This document shows positions 49,368 to 59,794 of a stretch of 64,000 nucleotides of DNA, piece after piece (the first letter of the stretch is position 1; every line of letters begins with the position of its first letter). The translations under genes were made by a program, and so were the position numbers. This DNA comes from Gnetum montanum (taxonomy: Eukaryota > Streptophyta > Gnetopsida > Gnetales > Gnetaceae), in NCBI GenBank assembly GCA_015680685.1, contig MNCI01007659.1, forward strand, positions 203,633 to 267,632. Reading direction: 5' to 3'. Under the pieces are notes generated by a model. The model saw nothing but the letters and a program-made list of their open reading frames with translations. It did no database searches and was not told where the DNA came from.

Positions 49368-50062
49368 GCTATGCTACACTACGCTATGTAGCGTAATAGG
49401 CCTCGGAAGATAGTTTCTTAGGCAACCAAACTGTTGCAGAAAAAAGTGCTACTCTATGCTACGCTACACAACGTAGCAAAGGCGAAATAGAAAGGCCTAG
49501 CTTACCGAGTGATCCCAATTGCACCTGACAAGCGCTCCAGCCTTCAAAACCAGTTGCCTTGTTCAAATTCAAGTCCTTAGTAGAGCTTCTCATCAGAAAA
49601 TGGTGGATTGAGCAAAAAGCAGGCTATGTTGGATCCTATGTTGTGTTACGCTACATAGCGTAGCACAACATAGTGATGATGCAAGAAAGGCAAAAGGCAT
49701 CTCAAAATGCAGGATCAGCAAATTCAGAGGGTTCATGTCGCAAAGAGCAAAGGTTGCAGATTGTTAGCATGATCTTCAAACAAAAAATCTACAAATTTAA
49801 TGCAAATCATAGTTAAGACCAACTGCTACGCTATGGTATTCTATGTAGCGTAGCATAGCGTAGCAAACTTGTAGAACTAGCGAAAACACTTTAAAGGCTG
49901 CTAGCATCTGCAATTAACTCTAATAGAAATTTCTTCTTTGAACTGGTGGCTACGCTATGCTATGCTACATAGCATAGGATAGCATAGCATAGCATAGCAT
50001 AGCATCGCAAGCAACTATGCTACGCCAACATGCTATGCTCCATAGCGTAGCACAGTGTAGTA
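49368..50062. repeat. Gypsy-4 U3 word array (GCTACGCTA / TAGCGTAGC)
   Basis: Six clusters near 49368-49397, 49447-49478, 49641-49668, 49823-49866, 49947-50009 and 50015-50060. Each contains GCTACGCTA or GCTATGCTA and its complement TAGCGTAGC or TAGCATAGC. The third is a 28-bp palindrome with one mismatched pair. The fifth includes a run of AGCAT units. Sequence between clusters is ordinary. Confidence 0.9.
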
Positions 50063-50265
50063 GATGGCTATGTTACATCAGTGTGCTTCACTCCTTATTT
50101 GCATTGTTGGGACACCTGATCCTAGCATCTCCAGTTCTAACAACGTAATTGTAGCATGACAGGTCCATGACTAGCTTTGCATGCTTATGTAGCATAGACA
50201 CGTCAACATCTTGTGGGTCTAGGACACATGTAATCCAGGCCTCATTTCTCGCATTCTCCTGGCCC

Positions 50266-50273
50266 TATAAATA
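50266..50273 (+). promoter_or_regulatory. Gypsy-4 TATA box
   Basis: TATAAATA set in GGCCC-TATAAATA-CCCC, about 200 bp after the last word cluster. Gypsy-5 has CCC-TACAAATA-CC at the same place (59164-59175). Confidence 0.7.
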
Positions 50274-50922
50274 CCCCAACGAGCAACGCTCAAAGGGTTG
50301 GCAAAATTGAGAATTCGGTTGGCAAATTTTGGGGTTATTGGCAAATCTGGTTGGCAATTTTGAGCATTGTTAGCATTTTCTATTGACAAGTTGAGAAACT
50401 TTAGCAATTGTCGGTTAGAAAACTTGTGCAAAGGGTGGGCAAAAACAAATCCCTAGTTGACAAGTTAGCTTTGTAGCATTTCGTCTTATTGGCTCTTAAC
50501 TTTGCGTTCAAGTGCACAGTTGGCTTACTTTGAATGCCCTAGTTACTTTTGGGATCTCTGTGCTTCCCAGTGTTGCGCAACTGATTGTATCCATCTTGAC
50601 AAAGTAAAGCCGTAATCTTGAAGCGGTGCATTTCTTAACTCTAGTTCGCTTTATTTTCTTGCTTATCATTGCATTCTACATCGTTTTAGCTTCCTTGCAT
50701 TTAATAATTGTTATTTTACGCTATAAACATTCTTTCCAGAAAAAACGTTTGCAAAAGGTTTAGTGACACCGACTTAGTCCCTCTCTGATCAACCAAACTA
50801 TTCAGGGAGCCTCATTTCTATTTTATCCAGCATGGCCCTTGCACAGATCTGGGGTTAAAACTGTCCAACCGATGACCTTTAGGTGTTTCCAGCCACCGAT
50901 GTTTTTAGTCGCTACAGTTTTC

Positions 50923-50941
50923 TGGTGCTATAAGGAGGGCC
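50923..50941 (+). other. Gypsy-4 primer binding site candidate
   Basis: TGGTGCTATAAGGAGGGCC follows the LTR end by six bases. Gypsy-5 has TGGTGCTAGAAGGAGAGCC at the matching place (59753). TGG at the start fits pairing with a tRNA CCA end; I cannot name the tRNA with confidence. Confidence 0.6.
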
Positions 50942-50964
50942 TTTTGGTGCTCTTTCCATGTTTT

Positions 50965-51292
50965 ATGGTAGTCTTGTGTGTGTTCTGTACCTCAACATGT
51001 ACTAGCGTAAACTTGACACCCTTTTGTGGTTGTTTACGCATCATGTGGTACAAATTGGTCACTTTGACGGTTCCCTTGGAACCCTACAAGACATAAAGCC
51101 TCTGATCACCATTTGATCCCCTGGTTTCATGGTAGTCCTGCATGCCTTTTGTACCTCAATACATGATAGAGTAAATGTTATACCCTCTTGTGGTTGTTTA
51201 TGGATCGTGTGGTGCAGATCAGTCACTCCAACAATTCTTATGGAACCCTATAAGACATAAAGCCTTAGATCACTGCTAGGTCTTTTGGTTTT
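50965..51292 (+). repeat. Tandem duplication in the Gypsy-4 leader, two 164-bp units
   Basis: ATGGTAGTC starts at 50965 and again at 51129. Both units contain TTTTGTGGTTGTTTA-type and ACATAAAGCCT blocks. They lie between the primer site and gag. Confidence 0.85.
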
Positions 51293-51320
51293 CCCTTGTT
51301 TGCATCCCTTTTAGCCTTAC

Positions 51321-54300
51321 AATGATGACTTCTTCAACTACCGCTGTTGCTACCTCTAACCTCGAGGTTCCCTTCATATTTCAAGGAATAACAGTTGTCG
51401 AGGATCTAAAACCAGGGACCTGAAGGCTTGACCCAGCAACATGAGTGATATAACTTTCTCTACGCTAAGATGCAAGCAAACCTGCCCTTAGATGCACAAG
51501 AACTTGAGGATAAGCATAGCTTCAAGTTCGCCGAATGCAATAGGAAGGAATTTATTCCCACTCCCAGCATTTCTATCCCTTTAACACAAACGCATCAATG
51601 GCTTATAGATTAGTTGATCCAAGTGACTAGGCCTAGGGAGTTGCAAGACATAGTATCTCATCATGATGAGGCTTTCCAAGATAGGTAGGAGGAACTGGAT
51701 TCTCAATTTGATGGGGGGGGGGAGGTTAAACCAACCCTGCCACCATCCCTCCTACCTCGTCCTTCTAGACGAACCCGTTGTCTATCGTCTCTCCCTTTAG
51801 GATCACACCTGCATCATCACCAAGCATGATTCCATCGGTAATGGGTAGCCATATCATGCCTTCGGCATATCAACACGCCTACACTCCTATCTCAACCCTA
51901 GTCACTACTCCTCTGCAAACTATTCACCCATCCTTTGTTGCTTCGCAGCACACATCAATCATGGCTACCCTACCTCACGTTCACACAGTACCTACTTCGT
52001 AGTCGTCTGTAGCTTCTGTTTCCATTCCTATGTTTACACCTGTCCCATCATTAGAGGCTAACCTAGGCCTGTCCACATGGTGGATCCCATTCACTTCTCC
52101 TTCTACTACGCAACCATCGCAGATGTCTCACTATGCTTGCCATCAGACCTACCAAGCCCCACAAACAGTACAACCTGGCTCGAGACTCTAGTCTGTTCAA
52201 CCGACCATACAATTGACCTACCTGGTAGCACAACCCACAATTGCTGCTTCAATGGCACCACGTGCGGGGTGGTGGACACCATAAGCAGCACCATTCACAG
52301 GGGCCATCCCAATAGCACCGTTGATGGGTCACGTTTCTGTCCCTACCACTCCACAAATGGGAGCTGCTTCGGTAGTTTCCCAATTGTCTGCATCATCCCT
52401 GGGTCTAGATCAAGCATTCCAGCTTATCCCAGACCCTTACTGAAGAAATAAAATGCCTCAAGGCTATCGATTCTGATATGGTACAAGTCATGGACTTCTA
52501 CTAGGATGATCCCATTAGCCTGATAGTCCCTGCACTAACTTTACCCCCTAGGATGTCACTTTCCCATTTTACAAAATACAATGGGGAGGGGGATCCCAAT
52601 GCACACCTTGTTATGTTCAGGTTTGAGTCCATTCTTTTGCAAAAATGGCCACATATGATTATACGTTTTTTTGCCGTGTCTCTAATGGGAAAAGCCCTGG
52701 ACTGGTACCATGCACTTCCATGCTCCTCCATATCAACCCTAGAGGAGCTCCTGACCTAGTTCATGATACGTTTCAAGTACCACTTGAACCTAGAGGTCAT
52801 GCTGGATCAATTGATGAACATAAAACAAGACCCACTGGAACTAGTCCAAAAGTTCATACAACGCTGGAGTGCGACCCTTAACAAAATTTGCGAGCCTATC
52901 ACGAAGGCCCACTTGTTGGCCTTCTTTAAGGATGCAATGAATGAATCTATCAAGTCTAAGCTGTACTATCTCTCTCCTTGCACTCTTAGTTAGGCTTTTA
53001 CTTAGACTAAGAGCATACAAGATGCAGTTGAGGCAAGCAAAGACCCGACCTACGTTGCATACAAGAACATCTTCACGAAGAAGGACAAGGAAAAGGGTAA
53101 GGCTGCAACAGCCACAGTGGCCACTGTGGCGAACGAGGCCAAACCCAACAACAGTAACAATAATAACAAGAAACTGGCCACACTTGCAACTAACCCTACG
53201 CCCAAACAGGGCAACGCACCTTAGCCTTCAACATCTGCACCTGAAGCATCTGCACCACCTAAACTGAACTTTGAGCGTAAAGATCACTCAAAGTATGCCC
53301 CATTGCCTGTCAAGCCTTTAGATATTTTGAAGCAATTACTGGTGGAAAGGTACATCCAACACAAGTAGATGTTGAAGGAGGAAGCTAGGAAACATCAGCA
53401 GTACTGCGAACTCCTTAGGAACCTGTCTTTGGCTTTGCCCAATGAGCCCCCAATTCCTAAGGGTTTTAGGCTGGAGCGGTTCTATGACTACCATCAATAG
53501 TGTGGTCATGACACTGATTATTGCATGGCGTTGAAGGATGACATCCAAAGGATGATTGATAAGGGGAAACTGGTGTTAGAAGAAAGCAACCCAGTACATC
53601 CCTAGAATCAATCCCTGCATGTTTACATTGATCCTCTCAATGCCAACAACACTGATTACACTATCAACACCATCTACGTTGATAGTAATCCTAGACCCCC
53701 TAGTAGCCGTTTGTGATTTGTGTGCCTCAACGTAGTGTACCAGTACCACTAGCAGCTAATCTAACCCCACAATAGCCATTTGTCTTGAGGGTCTCTCCCC
53801 GGGCATCCGCCCCTGCACCACCTGCCAGCAAAGCCACACCACCACATACACTAACACCATTAGCACCATTTGTTATCAGGGGGCTAAGTCATTCAATAGC
53901 CCCCATCCTACATAAGATAGCTTCACAGCCTTCTCAACCTAAGAAACGAGAAGTGTGCTTCAAGGGTGAGACATCAAGGGAAAGTACCACCCTTGGTACT
54001 TCCAAGCCTACACCCTCATCCCCTGCATCTACGCCCTCATTGCTGAAAGATGACGTTGCTACTCATGCACAATCTTCACCACCTCTTCCAAGAGGGTCTA
54101 AACCTAGACCCAAAACTGTCCCTCCTTGGGAAATTTATCTCCTGGGATGAATGGAAGAGGAGAAAGGTAGTAAACAGGAAGGTGGCCAGGACCTTTTGAG
54201 TGCTCTCACTCAGGTCAAGCAAGCTCTGAAATAGAAAAATACTACATTGAGCCTATATGACCTAATCATAATATCTACTGTACACTGTGAAGCTTTGGTC

Positions 54301-55108
54301 TGCATGTTAACGGAAATTCCGGTTGACGAGAACATGCTAGCAGAAGAAAAGGTGATCCACTCGGTCATGCTCCCTTCTGCACCTGCAGAGCCTCAGCCAC
54401 CCCAATTGACTTTCTGTGATGATTCCATTAGGGAAGACCCTGAAAAGGGTCAGGTGACTATAACATCCCTTTTCATCATAATTCGGGTCGGCCAACATAA
54501 GATTTGAAGGGTACACGTCGATGATGGGGCCACTACAAACATCATCCCTTTCCCTATTGTTGATAAGCTGGGTTTGGTAGACCAGATCAGAATCACAATA
54601 ACGTCATGTTTAAAGTCATTCAATGGGGCACAAGTCATGGTGAAAGGAATGGTCCACATTGACTTTGTGGTAGGGGACTAGTTCCCCACAAATGCAACGT
54701 TCATCATGGTCGAAGATATGCTTGGGTTTAACCTAATCTTGGAAAGGTCATGGTTAGCAAAACTTAGGGCTATCTCTTTGCCTATACATCAGGAAATCTA
54801 CTTACCCTATGCATGAAGGGAGGTTGTTATCCATGGTGATGAGGTGACGACATAGGCCATAAACAACGTAGATATGGAACAGGGCTCAAAGGTCGTAACC
54901 TCTGAGAATGAAGCGCCTATCTCTATGGATATTAACCGCTCAGCAAGAGAGCTTGCTCAACATGCTAGTTCAGAAAATGAAAATGCATGGGCTGAGTTGC
55001 CCTTCCAAATGGAGGACAACGATGTAGACAAAGGTTGTGGCAAAGCACCTTGGCCTTATGCTTCGTCCAATCCACGATGGGTTAGGAAGCAGTTACGCAT
55101 AGCGTAGC
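51321..55108 (+). pseudogene. Gypsy-4 gag-protease polyprotein
   Basis: The reading starts MMTSSTTAVATSNLEVPF at 51321. A Pro/Thr/His-rich region follows, then the gag core at 52553-53000: FTKYNGEGDPNAHL, MGKALDWYHALP, FKYHLNLEVMLDQLMNIKQD, KFIQRWSATLNKI. After a linker there is a C-x-x-x-GHDTDYC zinc-like segment near 53500. A Pro-rich stretch (53785-54150) precedes a retropepsin-type protease at 54250-54830, with active site VHVDDGATTNII near 54517 and LKSFNGAQVMVKGMVH downstream. It ends WVRKQLRIA at about 55105, where RT would normally follow. The last 18 bases repeat the LTR word (ACGCATAGCGTAGCAG). About fifteen stops, mostly TAG. Confidence 0.88.
51713..51722. repeat. Run of ten G
   Basis: Homopolymer inside decayed gag sequence; a likely cause of frameshift. 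Confidence 0.9.
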
Positions 55109-55622
55109 AGCCCTATTACTTCCTGCTCAATTAACACCCATTGTACATATATCGCTTTTTCACGTCGCATCCATCTAGTTATGCTAGGTACATAAACTTA
55201 CTTCTTTTAAATCATTAGCATATCTTCTATTTATGTTAAACTTCTCCATGGTCCGCTAAGGCCTAAAACTGGAAAAATGTTCTGTATTTACATCACGTCC
55301 GATGGCCTGAAATGGCCTAAAACTAGTGACGGCCCGAAATGGCCTAAAACTAGCAGCAGTTGAAAATGGCCTAAAACTAGCAATGATATGAAATGGTCTA
55401 AAATTAGCAATGGCCTGAAATGGCCTAAAACTAGCGATGGCCCAAAATGGCCTAAAACTAAAACATTAAAAATGAAAACATAAAATTGATCACATAGATA
55501 ATGCATAAGCTAGCATAAGACCAATTTTCTTTCAAAATTTTCTTTGTCCATTCAAATTTTTTCCATCAAACAATGTTTGTCATAGTTTTGCAAAAAATTC
55601 AAAAAATCAAAAATCCATGTTG
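55109..55622 (+). other. Gypsy-4 tail between gag-protease and the antisense gene
   Basis: Non-coding. It includes the 27-bp tandem array and AT-rich sequence. The same place in Gypsy-5 has similar GGCCTAAAACTA repeats. Confidence 0.6.
55300..55462. repeat. Six 27-bp tandem units (GGCCTGAAATGGCCTAAAAC type)
   Basis: Units read GGCC-GAAATGGCCTAAAACTAGC plus three bases, with drift. Two related units occur at 63515-63560 in Gypsy-5. Confidence 0.88.
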
Positions 55623-57496
55623 TCATGGAACATCTTCGCCTATATCATCATCACTCGCATCTTTTCCTCTCACATCATTCCCGTCTACGTTGCCTTCCTC
55701 TGCACTGTCTTCTTCTGCTCCATCACTTCCACCCTCTACAGGGCCTGCATCTTCATTCAGAATTTGCATTGTGAAAACGAAGTAGTTAGCTAGAGTTCAT
55801 GTAAATGCTAGAAAAGCATAGTCCTTTGCATCGCAAAAAGCGACTAACCCAAGACGGCCCCTCATCTGCCTCAAGGGGTATGTAATCCAAACCAAGCCTA
55901 AGGTGGTGCCAGACCTCCTCCTCCGTGATATCTACCTAGTACCTATCACCTGATTCAACATTTGCAATAGCTTTCTCCTTTTGAATGGTCGTCCATCTTG
56001 GCGGTCTCGGAGAAAAGGAAGTAATGGCAGTCTTACCTGTGGGAAGATCCACTTCCCGTTCAGGGGATTCATTGACTACCACTTGCTCCATGAACTTGTT
56101 ATAGGCTTCAAAAGTCGCAATGACATTCACGAATGCTTCATAGGTAAATGCCTTCACTGAAGCATATCGGTATTGCTTGTGGTAGGTGGCACGTTCCAGT
56201 TTATACATATGTTTATGGTTTTTCTAGGACTGCCCCCACTCGTAAAATCTGGTGCTATAGTCTTTCTAGTCCTAGTTATTCTAAGCCAACAAGTCCATCT
56301 ACATCCACTGTTCTATTATGTCCCAGGTGGCCTTGTTGTTGCGCCGCACGACTATCCAGTATCTAACATAATCTATGATAGCCGTATGCCAACTGCCATC
56401 ATTGGTATCGCGAGCCAGGAGGAACTCATACCTAGATCGGAGGTCTCCCACCTCAGTGCTCAGTTCAGCCTTCTCCTTCTCCATCCTCTGGACCCATTTC
56501 CATAGGTCTTCATTGATGCACCTACACTCCTACAAGGAGTGTGCCAAGTGCAAAGTGCATTTGCTAGCCTCATCGTATATGCGATGAGGCATCTCAGTCA
56601 CTTTAGGTGAGAACGTAGTCATGACGTCGACCTTCAATACCTATTTTGGGTCCCACTTGAGGTGAGAGGCTGTTGACCAGGGCAAAAAATGCATCAGTCA
56701 CACTAGCGTAGCAAAGGTAGCAACTTCAGAACTCTAGTGTAGCAACCTCAAAAAGCCTAGTGTAGCAACTTTACTTACCCACTTCAGGATCAACCTGTCT
56801 AAGATGGCCAATCATGTCGTCGATGACCCCCTGCATGAAAGTAAGCTTGTCAGGGGTCTTAGTCCATGGTTCCAGGTGAATCAGGGGAGGTTCTGCAACA
56901 TTGACAGTGGTGTTTGTTATGCAACCAAATGCGTTAGTAATGACTGAGATGGTCTACAATAAAGCTATGAGCAATACAAATGATAGTATAAGGGCTCCTA
57001 CCTAGTAAACCCTCGGGGTGATAACGAGGGGATCACCCATCGACATATCGTCGAATATATTGTCAAACTCACTAGCATCTAATTACAGCTCCCCTTCCTT
57101 CTAGCTCAAAACTATGGAAGCACCCTTAACATTCATCCGCTCCCCCAATGCTAAACTACATTCAACAAAGGGATCTCTAGCAGAAGTCCCTTCCTAGTTG
57201 ATGCGAGCTTCCTCTTTATTTGCTAGTGCCTTTCTTTTCAAGGCACCAACATCTTCCTCATCCACAGGATACTCCTCCTCATCACCAAAACGATCCTCGT
57301 CTTTAGTAGGAGCATTTTGTTTTTCGGTAAGAGCTTCTTCCTTGGTGATGAGGGCTCCTTCTTCTCTCTTGATCAGGGCCCTTTCCTCTAAGACTGTGGC
57401 CTCTGCATCTTTATTTTCTGCCCCTATCTTGGGGGTTGACACCTCTTCATCACCTTCTTCTTCTCCTTCTTCTTCCTCTGGCAGTTGAAACACCAC
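55623..57496 (-). pseudogene. Antisense spliced gene in Gypsy-4, acidic coiled-coil protein
   Basis: On the minus strand an ATG at 57496 opens exon 1 (57496-56779), starting MVFQLPEEEEGEEEGDEE and rich in Glu and Lys. Intron 1 (56778-56670, 109 bp) has donor GTAAGT and acceptor CAACAG. Exon 2 (56669-55849) reads VTEMPHRIYDEASKCTLHL, MEKEKAELSTEVGDLRSRYE, AIIDYVRYWIVVRRNNKATW. Intron 2 (55848-55764, 85 bp) has donor GTTAGT and a decayed acceptor GCAA. Exon 3 (55763-55623) is an acidic tail ending GEDVP. Both joins keep the frame exactly, giving about 559 codons. Several TAG stops stand where Gln is likely. Antisense ORFs near the 3' LTR are known in some Tat-type elements such as Grande; the function is unknown. 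Confidence 0.7.
56670..56778 (-). other. Intron 1 of the antisense gene, carrying LTR words
   Basis: GT-AG ends and a T-rich acceptor. Inside, the minus strand reads GTTGCTACACTAGG, GTTGCTACACTAGAG, GTTGCTACC and TTTGCTACGCTAGTG, the same word as in the Gypsy-4 U3. Confidence 0.65.
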
Positions 57497-57640
57497 TAAT
57501 TTTGGCCTAACACTTTGAAATAATAATAACTCACACTTGATCTTTTAGAGGCAAAACTTTGAGCTTGTCCTGGGCACACACGCTAGCTTGTCCTGGAACT
57601 CACACTGGATTGCAAATTTTCTCACTCACGTTGCAGTCCA

Positions 57641-58345
57641 ACGTGACCAACTTTCAGAGACTTAAAAATGAGTTAAAATGACTTGATTTCAATGGTGCAA
57701 GTCATCCTTAGGGTCCACTATTGACAACTATGGTTCCCAGCCTTTAGAAATTCCAAATTTCAGCTCAAAATTGCAAGTTTTTGAGGTCATGCTGCATGTC
57801 ACGTTGTGGCATGAGCCCAACGTGACCAACTTTTAAAGCCTCAAAACTAAGTCAAAATGACTTGATTTAAAGGGTGCAAGTCATCCTTAGGGTCCACTAT
57901 TGACAACTATGAGTCCCAGCCTTTAGAAATTCTAGATTTCAGCTCAAAATTTCAAGTCTTTGAGGTCATGCTGCATGTCACGTTGCAATCCTAGCGTGTC
58001 CAACTTTTAGAGCCTCAAAAACGAGTCAAAATAACTTGATTCTAAGGGTGTAAGTCATCCTCAGGGTCTACTATTGACAACTATGGGTCCCAGACTTCAA
58101 AAATTCCAAATTTTAGCTCAAAATTGCAAGTTTTTGAGGTCACGCTGCATGTCACATTGTGGCGTGAGCCCAGGGTGACCAAGATTTAGAGCCTCAAAAT
58201 TGAGTCAAAATGACTTGATTTCAAGGGTGCAAGTCATCATCAGGGTCCACTATTTACAATTATGGATCTCAGCCTTCAGAAATTCCAGATTTTAGCTCAA
58301 AATTGCAAGTTTTTAAGGTCACGCTGCAACGTGACTGCAGCATGA
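57641..58345. repeat. Gypsy-5 U3: four tandem units of about 175-179 bp with palindromic words
   Basis: Units start at about 57641, 57820, 57994 and 58173. Each runs CGTGACCAACTTT, TCAAAATGACTTGATT, GCAAGTCATC, CACTATTGACAACTATG, AAATTCCA, CTCAAAATTGCAAG, TGAGGTCA, then the word GTCACGCTGCA/CACGTTG. Weaker units continue to about 58745. GGTCACGCTGCA (58317-58328) pairs with TGCAGCATGACC (58336-58347) with one mismatch. Confidence 0.9.
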
Positions 58346-59194
58346 CCTACTCAAAGTGGTTCCAAACAAGTCACATCCAGGCTTGAATTCCAAATTTTAG
58401 ATCACTCTTAGGATCAACTATATCTAGAAAGCAGTTGCACTTAAGAATCAAGCTTCAAAATCACAATTTCAAACAAAATACATCGTTTTCGAGTCATATC
58501 ATGCCGCATGTCACGCTGTGGTCATGTTGCAGCGTGACTCCAGTGTGACCTGCCATAAATAGCTCGAAACAAGGTACTTTTAGGCTCAATTCATCAATCA
58601 TAGTCAGGAAATCCTTGCACTTCAAGAATTAGGCTTCAAAATTCCAAAATTTGATGAAAAATTGCAAGTTTTTGTTGTAGCGTGAGGTCATGTCACACTA
58701 AGGTCACGTTGTGGCATTAGTGTAGCGTGAGTGTCGTGTGTGCACGCTCAAGTAATGCTGAGACAAAATCAACTCACACTGACTCACGCTGGAAATTCTT
58801 GTCAAGCAAAAATACTTCAAACAGCCACGGAACCACTCAAATCGACATCCTGCAGTAATCAAGTCATAAATCCAGAAGTTTCAAGCAAGCCAGAGCCAAT
58901 TTCTCTTGTTGTACATTATCATTTCATTGTAAATCTTCATTTGTGGGCTTGTCAAGTCCTCATGGTCCAAATTGTACGTGCTTCCATGGGCTTGAGTAAG
59001 CCACACATTGTAAGATATGATGAACCTGGTCAAGAACGTAGCTTGCCCACACATGTCCAACTCATGCACGACTGTCCATCGAAAATGTATCACTTGATCT
59101 GTTTTTCTCTCATCCCTCAGTCGTTGATTTCATTTTTGAATTTCGCACCTGAGCTCAGCCCAACCCTACAAATACCTTGTCAATTCACATAAAC

Positions 59195-59208
59195 GGGGGG
59201 GGGGGGGG
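59195..59208. repeat. Run of fourteen G
   Basis: An uninterrupted G14 about 25 bases after the TATA-like box, within the likely transcription start region of the LTR. Confidence 0.92.
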
Positions 59209-59752
59209 ACAATTTTTGAGCTAAACGGCTTAGGAAACTCAGACTAGCAATCCTTGGACACTTGGCACACTCTGACTGATAGCATCCAAGCACTTCTGAA
59301 ACACATCACATCATAGCACATCACATCACATCGCCTCGGGGCTTGGCACTTGACCTATAATCTACATGTGCAGCTACGCTTTGATCGGTGCACATCTTTT
59401 CTATGTAATACAATACAGCTCATTTTGCCAGCCATTATATTGTTTACTCTATTTTACATTTAGTTCACGTTTTGTTTATGTTTCGATTATAATACCAGTT
59501 TAAGTTTACATTTCGTATGTGTTGTTTCATGTTTTAAAATATCAGTTACGATAACCCCAGTGCAAGCCATAGTTTACACTCAGGGAAGTCCTTGGTTGAT
59601 TTGTGTGCAGACCATCCAAGGCACTCTTCCTTCGTTTACTTTTCCAGCTTGCCCTCGAGGCTAAGGTGGGGTTAGTTATGTCTGGCTAACGATCTTTCAG
59701 TGTTTGTTTTGTTTCCAGCCTTACACTGATGATTTAGGTCAATACAGTAAAT

Positions 59753-59771
59753 TGGTGCTAGAAGGAGAGCC
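59753..59771 (+). other. Gypsy-5 primer binding site candidate
   Basis: TGGTGCTAGAAGGAGAGCC, six bases after the LTR end, matching Gypsy-4 at 17 of 19 positions. tRNA not named. Confidence 0.62.
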
Positions 59772-59794
59772 TGACTTGCTTATTGTCTGTTAAA

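Larger units (their letters stand above)
49274..50916 (+). repeat. Gypsy-4 5' LTR
   Basis: Ends are inferred from the TGTAGC/GCTACA pair and from the primer site at 50923, because no second LTR copy is in the window. U3 (49274-50265) is dominated by palindromic words. TATA box TATAAATA at 50266-50273, then R/U5. Confidence 0.75.
49274..57500 (+). mobile_element. Gypsy-4: gag-protease LTR element with an antisense gene; 3' LTR not seen
   Basis: A long 5' LTR (1643 bp) begins TGTAGC and ends GCTACA, a perfect inverted hexamer. A primer site, leader, gag, protease and short repeats follow. RT, RNase H and integrase are absent; instead there is a spliced gene on the minus strand. Gypsy-5, which shares gag-protease but has a different LTR, begins near 57500, so it probably inserted near the Gypsy-4 3' end. 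Right boundary approximate. It lies inside Gypsy-3. Confidence 0.75.
57500..59746 (+). repeat. Gypsy-5 5' LTR (left edge approximate)
   Basis: The right end CAATACA is fixed by alignment with the Gypsy-4 LTR end (ACAGT) and by the primer site. U3 is a tandem array with palindromic words, then a TATA-like TACAAATA near 59167, a G14 run and R/U5. Confidence 0.65.

Noticed and set aside
49368-50062. Regularly repeated short words as a CRISPR-like array
   Set aside because: The sequence is eukaryotic and the repeats are palindromic, variable and inside an LTR.
52077-52451. 124-codon frame, plus strand
   Set aside because: It is out of phase with Gypsy-4 gag and overlaps its Pro-rich part.
54874-55107. 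Small separate gene
   Set aside because: It is the end of the gag-protease frame after a stop; Gypsy-5 has the same tail.
57198-57488. Ser-rich plus-strand frame
   Set aside because: It is the shadow of the Glu-rich exon 1 on the minus strand.
58731-59192. 153-codon open frame, plus strand
   Set aside because: It lies in the Gypsy-5 LTR between U3 words and the TATA-like box and has no recognisable domain.
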